DNA from: JACDAE01 sp963744875
Lineage (GTDB): Bacteria > Chloroflexota > Ktedonobacteria > Ktedonobacterales > Ktedonobacteraceae
Direction of reading: 5' to 3'
DNA: 64,000 nt
Assembly: GCA_963744875.1 (NCBI GenBank)
Contig: CAVUVQ010000013.1
Coordinates: 424,701-488,700, forward strand
The position numbers and the translations under genes are program-made. Below, in pieces: positions 58,963 to 64,000 of the stretch (the first letter of the stretch is position 1; every line of letters starts with the position of its first letter). The notes beneath the pieces are model-generated. The model was given only the letters and a program-made list of their open reading frames with translations. It made no database searches and had not been told where the DNA came from.

Positions 58963-61593
58963 TTAGATAGCGTGTACAAATGTACCTGGATTCAAGATAC
59001 CTTGTGGGTCCCAACGTGCTTTTAATGCTCTCATTAAGTCCAACCCTTCGGGTTGATAGCCCCACCTATCAATTTTACTTTGTAAGGAAGCTGGCATATC
59101 AACAACGATGGCATATCCTCCTGTTGCCAGAGCTGGTTTTCGCAACGCTTCTAGCCACATACTGGCTTCTGCTAGTTCTTCAAACTCACTGTTTGCATAG
59201 ACCAGGCCATTGCTTATATCGGCGCTAAATGACCCAGCATTCAATAACGCGGCCTGATTTTGCATATATGTAGCCAGGCTTCTGTTTGGCGTACCAATAC
59301 GTACTTGTAATGTCTTCTGAGTCGTTTGGCCTACTAGTGCAGCCCAGATATCTGTCCCAGTTGGAGTTTCAACCTCCCTTGCTTCAGGAGATCCAGATGC
59401 CTGCAACACCTGGCGTACCTGAGCGAGTTCCGCTTGCACATCCTTTGGCATTCCTTCAGCTGTATATGCCAGCAGATAATTACTGTGAGCTACTTCTGTT
59501 GAGGCGTAGCCTTTATTGAGAGTAATTGCAGAGGCATTTAATGCCAGTGGAAGCAAGCGTCTCCCCCATATTAGTCCGTTGTGGAGATCATCTACTGGGA
59601 TCAATAGTGTACGCCTTGTGCGTGGCAATGCCATTAGTTTAAGTGTGATGTCAACGATCAGCCCAAGTGTTCCATGCGAGCCGACGAATGCTTTGGTGAG
59701 ATCATAGCCTGCTACATTTTTCACAATGGGTCGACCGGTGCGTATCACGTTCCCGCTCGTAAATGCAATGGTAGTAGCGAGCACGAGATCACGTATAGAG
59801 CCGTAGCGCATGCGCAGAGGAGCATTTATATTACTGGCAACAAGTCCTCCAATAGTTGCTTCAGGCCATGGGGAGGCCAGAGCAACTTGCCGACGATCCT
59901 TTGCCAGGAATGCTTGAATCTCCGCAAGAGGTGTGCCTGCTCCAACCGTTATATACAAGTCATCAGGAGCATATGTTTTGATGCCCTGCAATGCACGAGT
60001 GGAAAGCGATATTGGAGCGATCTTCATGTTATTAAGTTTTCCGTTAATGTGTACTGGCTGTTCAGCGTTTGCTAGAGCTAACAATCCTCGTGCTGCTTCC
60101 TCTGCTGTTGCTGGTGTAAACGTATCTCCAGGCTGAATGGAGAGTTCGCAAGGCTGATTATTGAATGGATAATCCATCATATAACCAGCAAAAGGTCCTG
60201 TATCATCGTTTACTGGTGGTGGAAAGAGTTTGCCTGGATTCAGGATATTGTTGGGGTCAAAGACCTGTTTCACATCCCACATCGCCATCAATTCGACCGG
60301 TTTGTGCATCAGAGACATGTGTTCGCGTTTCTCAATACCAACCCCGTGTTCTCCTGTCAGGCTACCGCCCATGTCTATACTACATTTGATAATGTCTCCA
60401 GCGGCTGAATGGATGCGGTGCATGAGATCCGGATTCTCTGGCTCAGGAATCAGTAACATAGGGTGGAGGTTGCCATCTCCTGCATGCAGAACATGACCAG
60501 TACGCAAATTGTAGTTTTTACAGATCGTATTGACCTCTTGTAATATCTCTGCCAGGCGGCTTCGTGGAACAGTAATATCGATGGAGTAATAAGAAGGAAC
60601 GAGCCTTGCGATGGCACCGCCAGCACTTTTACGGGCCAGCCATATTCTGGCTCGCTCTTCCTCGTTGCGTGCGATGTGCAAGCTATATCCCTTCTGCTGT
60701 TGCAAAATATGTGCGATTTCATCCATCTGTTCATCAATACTGTCAGGATACCCATCGATATCTATAATAAGAATAGCACCAGCATCTAATGGTAGCCCGG
60801 CATGAGCGAAAGGCTCAACCATTCTGATGATCTGTTGATCCATCATCTCCATCGTTGCAGGTACAAAGCCGGTTGCAATCACGGCTGATACAGCATTGCC
60901 AGCCTGCTCAACGGAGTCAAAGATTGCCAGGAGTGTTTTAACGGCTGGAGGTGTACGTAGCAGATGTACTGAAATAGAAGTAATCAGCCCTAACATCCCT
61001 TCACTGCCAGTTAGTAAGCCACACAAGTCGTATTCCGGATAGTCCAGGGCGTGTCCGCCTATGCGTATGCGTTGTGCATTGGCTAAGACGACTTCCATGC
61101 CGATAACATAATTAGTGGTCACTCCATATTTGAAGCAATGGGGGCCGCCAGAATTCTCTGCTACGTTGCCACCTATGGTAGATGCACGCTGACTGGCGGG
61201 ATCGGGCGGAAAATAGAGGTCATGCATTCTTGCCTGTTCATCCAGGCGCAGGTTGATCAATGCTGGCTCGACAACTGCGCTCCGTCCATGAACATCTATA
61301 TCGAGCAGCCGATCCATATGTGAAAATTCAACGATAATCCCTCCTCGATCGGCGACTGCGCCACCTGAAAGTCCCGTACCCGCTCCACGGGCTATGATGG
61401 GAATGTGGTGTTCCGAGGCCCAAGAAACTATACGCACAACATCTTCAGCCGTATGAGGAAACACTACTGCATCTGGCAACCCTTTATCTACACCCCCATC
61501 GGCCTCGTAAGCCACAAGCGATGCTCTATCCATAAAGACCTGTCCTCGCGGGAGGATGCTTTTCAATAGACCGAGTGCATTTTCCTTCAACAT
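58963..61593 (-). CDS. glycolate oxidase GlcD-GlcE fusion
   Basis: 876 residues, almost exactly GlcD plus GlcE. Residues 1-~465 are GlcD: FAD-binding PCMH-type domain (ARGAGTGLSGGAV, PPDPASQRASTIGGNVAENSGG, YDLCGLLTGSEGMLG), then the C-terminal cap with GHVLHAGDGNLHPML and GEHGVGIEKR. Residues ~485-876 are GlcE: ITVGAGTPLAEIQAFL, ASPWPEATIGGLVASN, GRPIVKNVAGYDLTKAFVGSHGTLG, and the end RWDPQGILNPGTFV. It should oxidise glycolate or lactate-like hydroxyacids. The Fe-S partner GlcF is not nearby. Confidence 0.92.
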   Translation of the reverse strand: MLKENALGLLKSILPRGQVFMDRASLVAYEADGGVDKGLPDAVVFPHTAEDVVRIVSWASEHHIPIIARGAGTGLSGGAVADRGGIIVEFSHMDRLLDIDVHGRSAVVEPALINLRLDEQARMHDLYFPPDPASQRASTIGGNVAENSGGPHCFKYGVTTNYVIGMEVVLANAQRIRIGGHALDYPEYDLCGLLTGSEGMLGLITSISVHLLRTPPAVKTLLAIFDSVEQAGNAVSAVIATGFVPATMEMMDQQIIRMVEPFAHAGLPLDAGAILIIDIDGYPDSIDEQMDEIAHILQQQKGYSLHIARNEEERARIWLARKSAGGAIARLVPSYYSIDITVPRSRLAEILQEVNTICKNYNLRTGHVLHAGDGNLHPMLLIPEPENPDLMHRIHSAAGDIIKCSIDMGGSLTGEHGVGIEKREHMSLMHKPVELMAMWDVKQVFDPNNILNPGKLFPPPVNDDTGPFAGYMMDYPFNNQPCELSIQPGDTFTPATAEEAARGLLALANAEQPVHINGKLNNMKIAPISLSTRALQGIKTYAPDDLYITVGAGTPLAEIQAFLAKDRRQVALASPWPEATIGGLVASNINAPLRMRYGSIRDLVLATTIAFTSGNVIRTGRPIVKNVAGYDLTKAFVGSHGTLGLIVDITLKLMALPRTRRTLLIPVDDLHNGLIWGRRLLPLALNASAITLNKGYASTEVAHSNYLLAYTAEGMPKDVQAELAQVRQVLQASGSPEAREVETPTGTDIWAALVGQTTQKTLQVRIGTPNRSLATYMQNQAALLNAGSFSADISNGLVYANSEFEELAEASMWLEALRKPALATGGYAIVVDMPASLQSKIDRWGYQPEGLDLMRALKARWDPQGILNPGTFVHAI

Positions 61594-61646
61594 CGCCTGT
61601 ACCTTTCTTCATGGGTGGCAATTATCACAAGCCTTCCACATAGCCT

Positions 61647-62087
61647 TTATCGGTGTGGCAGTGCAGCTACAAACGCTCCAACAACCTTTACATCACCATT
61701 TTGATCGACAGCCTGTACCTTACCTGCAATTCGTCCTTCGCCGTCAGCTTCATATTTTTCGGTGATTGTGCCCGTACACGTAATTTCGTCTTCGAGATGC
61801 GTCATACCTTTGAAGCGTACACCGAACTTACGTAAAGCGCCCGGTCCAACATAATCGCTTAGCAATTGACCTACGAAGCCCATTATGAGCATTCCATGAG
61901 CAATAATGCCACCTGTACCAATCTCCTCGCCCACTTTAGGATCGGTATGGAGGGGATTGAAATCACCCGAAGCCCCTGCATAACGTACCAACTGTAAATG
62001 TGTCACCGGTGTTTTCACCAATGCTGGAATGGCATCGCCAACCTGCACATCTTCATAGTAGCGTTTTGTTTGCTCTGCATGAGACAT
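61647..62087 (-). CDS. MaoC-like hydratase
   Basis: 146 residues. YYEDVQVGDAIPALVKTPVTHLQLVRYAGASGDFNPLHTDPKVG contains the hydratase catalytic Asp/His (GDFNPLH); GGIIAHGMLIMGFVGQLL and a hot-dog fold follow. Together with the upstream MaoC-N-like gene this resembles two-subunit dehydratases (HadA/HadB type), hydrating or dehydrating enoyl thioesters. Its gene follows the FAS1-like subunit after 42 bp. Confidence 0.88.
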   Translation of the reverse strand: MSHAEQTKRYYEDVQVGDAIPALVKTPVTHLQLVRYAGASGDFNPLHTDPKVGEEIGTGGIIAHGMLIMGFVGQLLSDYVGPGALRKFGVRFKGMTHLEDEITCTGTITEKYEADGEGRIAGKVQAVDQNGDVKVVGAFVAALPHR

Positions 62088-62129
62088 ATATTCATGATCC
62101 TTTCATCTATAAGAGGGCAAATAGTGCTA

Positions 62130-62579
62130 TTATTCGCGTACGATAAGCATACTTTTAGCTATCACTACTGGTTGCTTATCATGATTTGTGTAGTGTGTCT
62201 TCGTCGTAACGATATCCATGGAGCCATCTTTGATTTTGCGTGTTTTGCCATCTATAATCGTTGTCGTGCCAGTAAGCACATCACCAGGGTAGACTGGGGC
62301 CAGATATTCGTATTCTTCCTCGCTGTGCAATATACGTTTTACGTTGATACCAATCTGCTCCAGATGATGCCACAGCTCTTTATTGCCCCAGAAAGAAAAT
62401 AGAGTTGGCATGGTAGGGAAAAGGGGAACATCTTTAAATCCTCGTGCCTGAGCGGCCTCGCGGCTATGATATACAGGGTTACCATCGCCAATGGCGAGAG
62501 ACATTTCGGAGATTTTGCCACGCTCAACTTCGATAGTAAAGGGTGGAAAGCTCACACCAACTTTACTTTTATCAAACAT
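62130..62579 (-). CDS. MaoC N-terminal / HadA-like dehydratase subunit
   Basis: 149 residues from ATG 62579 (AAGGAG upstream). Starts KVGVSFPPFTIEVERGKISEMSLAIGDGNPVYHSREAAQARGFKDVPLFPTMPTLFSFWG, the N-terminal hot-dog half (FAS1-like dehydratase) that stabilises a catalytic MaoC partner and helps bind the acyl chain. LHSEEEYEYLAPVYPGDVLTGTTTI is conserved. First gene of the two-gene unit; promoter just upstream. Confidence 0.87.
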   Translation of the reverse strand: MFDKSKVGVSFPPFTIEVERGKISEMSLAIGDGNPVYHSREAAQARGFKDVPLFPTMPTLFSFWGNKELWHHLEQIGINVKRILHSEEEYEYLAPVYPGDVLTGTTTIIDGKTRKIKDGSMDIVTTKTHYTNHDKQPVVIAKSMLIVRE

Positions 62580-62620
62580 AACGCGCTCCTTCATAAGTAT
62601 TCAATTATGATTGTGAGAAC

Positions 62621-62650
62621 AGTATGTGCCTCGTATTAAGAGCTTGTCAA
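62621..62650 (-). promoter_or_regulatory. promoter of the MaoC two-gene unit
   Basis: On the minus strand TTGACA (62645-62650), 18-bp spacer, CATACT (62621-62626), about 40 bp before the first gene. Confidence 0.45.
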
Positions 62651-62817
62651 GAGAGAGGATATTTAAAAACGTGCAGCGAGGTGTATAATATGACCAGTTA
62701 TTGGTAGAATAAGGGTGGTTATGTCCCTCTCACTATGCTGTATATCGTTATTGTAATGTAAGGTTGCAAGCTAAATGTATCCAGTATCATATTTTTATTA
62801 CAGAATTGGGTATCTTA

Positions 62818-64000
62818 ATGAGACATAAAAAAAACTGGGTGAGGCATCGTTATCAGCAAAAGCGTAGAAAATTGCTTAAGAAGACCGCGACTCTTTTCAA
62901 GCTCGGTTGTGTCTTGATGATTGATAGTGCGTGCTCGACGCTATCTTCGACGGTAGCCGCTCCAACTTCCACGCGTACAAAGCCAACTCCTACTCCCAGA
63001 GCTACAGTCATCGGCAAAAAGATAACTGAAGATGATTTATTGAAAGCTATTGTGCAGCATATGAGTCTGGAGCAGAAGCTAGGTCAGATGACGATTGTAG
63101 AGTTCCAGGGCTCTACATTTGATGCCAATCTGCAACAGATGGTCTTGAAAAATTATATTGGTGGCGTGCTTATCGAAAATAAGAATGGTAATGCGCAAAC
63201 ACGCGCTCAACTGGTTGCGCTCAATCATACTATGCAAGCACGGACGCATGTCCCGTTATTTATTTCTACCGATTATGAGGGGGGATTGGTCAACGAATTA
63301 CGCCTCATTACTGGTGAGCGTACTTCCGAATCGGCCATTGGAGCAACAGGAAACCCTCAAGTAGCCTATAATGCTGGTCACAGTGCGGCTGCGGATCTCA
63401 AAGCGTTGGGCCTGAACGTCAATTTTATGCCTATCGTCGATGTCTTAACAAATCCCAACAATCCGGGTCTACCCGATCGCACCTTTGGCTCAACTGCAAC
63501 CCTTGTTACAAATATGGGGCGGGCATATCTCAAAGGGCTGAGTGCAGGCGGGGTGGTTGGTTGCCTCAAACATTTCCCTGGGCTGGGAAGCGCCAATCTT
63601 GATCCTCATCTCTCATTGCCGACAATGGATCGCAGCATTGCCACGCTCAATAGCGTCGATCTGGTGCCATATCGTACTATGATCAATGAGGGCATTGTTC
63701 CGATGGTGATGGTCACGCATATTCTCAATCCCCAGCTTGACCCCACTTTGCCGACTTCACTTTCGCCTGATGTGATTACGAAATTGCTGCGTGATCAGCT
63801 CAACTTCAAAGGTGTCATTATCTGTGATACGCTCTGGATGGGTGGTATCAGTAATACGTACTCTCTTTCCCAGGCCGCCGTTCTAACTGTTAAAGCTGGG
63901 ACCGACCTGATTTTAGGTCCACGAGGTCCCATCGAGACCAATACGATGCTCGTTGGATTACGTCAAGCCGTCAATAGTGGTCAGATCTTGATGAGCGAGA
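62818..64000 (+). CDS. glycoside hydrolase family 3, NagZ-like (3' end beyond window)
   Basis: About 394 residues visible from ATG 62818, with no stop before the window end. Basic N-terminus and a hydrophobic segment ending DSAC, a weak lipobox, then a Thr/Pro-rich linker. The catalytic TIM-barrel has KLGQMTIVEFQG, FISTDYEGGLVNELR, GLNVNFMPIVDV, and KHFPGLGSANLDPH (the NagZ-type acid/base loop). VIICDTLWMGG carries the nucleophile Asp. Such enzymes release N-acetylglucosamine or glucose from glycans. The extracellular location fits peptidoglycan or chitin turnover. Confidence 0.88.
   Translation, partial: MRHKKNWVRHRYQQKRRKLLKKTATLFKLGCVLMIDSACSTLSSTVAAPTSTRTKPTPTPRATVIGKKITEDDLLKAIVQHMSLEQKLGQMTIVEFQGSTFDANLQQMVLKNYIGGVLIENKNGNAQTRAQLVALNHTMQARTHVPLFISTDYEGGLVNELRLITGERTSESAIGATGNPQVAYNAGHSAAADLKALGLNVNFMPIVDVLTNPNNPGLPDRTFGSTATLVTNMGRAYLKGLSAGGVVGCLKHFPGLGSANLDPHLSLPTMDRSIATLNSVDLVPYRTMINEGIVPMVMVTHILNPQLDPTLPTSLSPDVITKLLRDQLNFKGVIICDTLWMGGISNTYSLSQAAVLTVKAGTDLILGPRGPIETNTMLVGLRQAVNSGQILMSE

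Overview
The window looks like chromosome from a Gram-positive-type, multicellular-style bacterium of the Chloroflexota, most likely class Ktedonobacteria. This is inference from gene content, not from a marker phylogeny. The clues are Ser/Thr kinases and pseudokinases with Pro/Thr-rich linkers, FHA domains, zinc-ribbon tails on membrane proteins, a trypsin-like protease with a zinc ribbon, CpXC and CBM2 proteins, mid-range GC, frequent GTG/TTG starts, and many standalone genes with no long operons.

Layout. 1-3.1 kb: the 5' part of dnaE (minus strand, with a textbook promoter) and a zinc alcohol dehydrogenase. 3.4-11.7 kb: a six-gene plus-strand locus that I consider the most novel part of the window. 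It encodes a pseudokinase fused through a Tat-like membrane anchor to a bc-type Rieske domain, an FAD/NAD(P)H oxidoreductase with an FHA tail, an FHA/zinc-ribbon protein, a multi-[4Fe-4S] protein with two cyclic-nucleotide-binding domains, a five-helix membrane protein with two H-x13-H pairs (di-heme b pattern), and a zinc-ribbon membrane protein. Together they look like a signal-gated electron-transfer complex. 11.9-12.4 kb: seven tRNA genes on the minus strand, several with non-canonical features, behind one promoter. 12.7-24.4 kb: housekeeping and envelope genes (kinase, L,D-transpeptidase, lipoprotein, diguanylate cyclase, GNAT, protease, rpsU, CpXC, MogA/MoaB, WD40). 24.6-29.6 kb: a pstS-pstC-pstA-(small ORF)-pstB-phoB phosphate locus.

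29.6-34.1 kb: a decayed conserved gene, a phosphoesterase, membrane proteins, HIT and HxlR genes. 34.21-40.50 kb: an integrated element of about 6.3 kb bounded by 52-bp direct repeats (one mismatch). It carries a tyrosine integrase, a rolling-circle-type replication initiator, iteron-like repeats, three hypothetical proteins and an AT-rich HTH gene flanked by tandem heptamers. The left repeat contains the -35 element of the hxlR promoter. 40.7-46.2 kb: a secreted CBM2 protein, a ModC-like ATPase, a PH-like membrane protein, a headless ROK protein and a second pseudokinase. 46.3-50.1 kb: a peptide export locus (C39-peptidase ABC transporter, HlyD-like protein, two double-glycine precursor peptides). 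50.8-64 kb: a propeller lipoprotein, amidohydrolase, alpha/beta hydrolase lacking its nucleophile, EamA transporter, methyltransferase, a G-rich non-coding stretch, phosphoesterase, a GlcD-GlcE fusion, two MaoC-type hydratases and the start of a GH3 enzyme.

An unusual number of otherwise intact genes carry a single lesion (L,D-transpeptidase, WD40, CBM2, possibly pstA, the propeller lipoprotein, the conserved hypothetical at 30 kb). Most are one extra base, so part of this could be assembly error.
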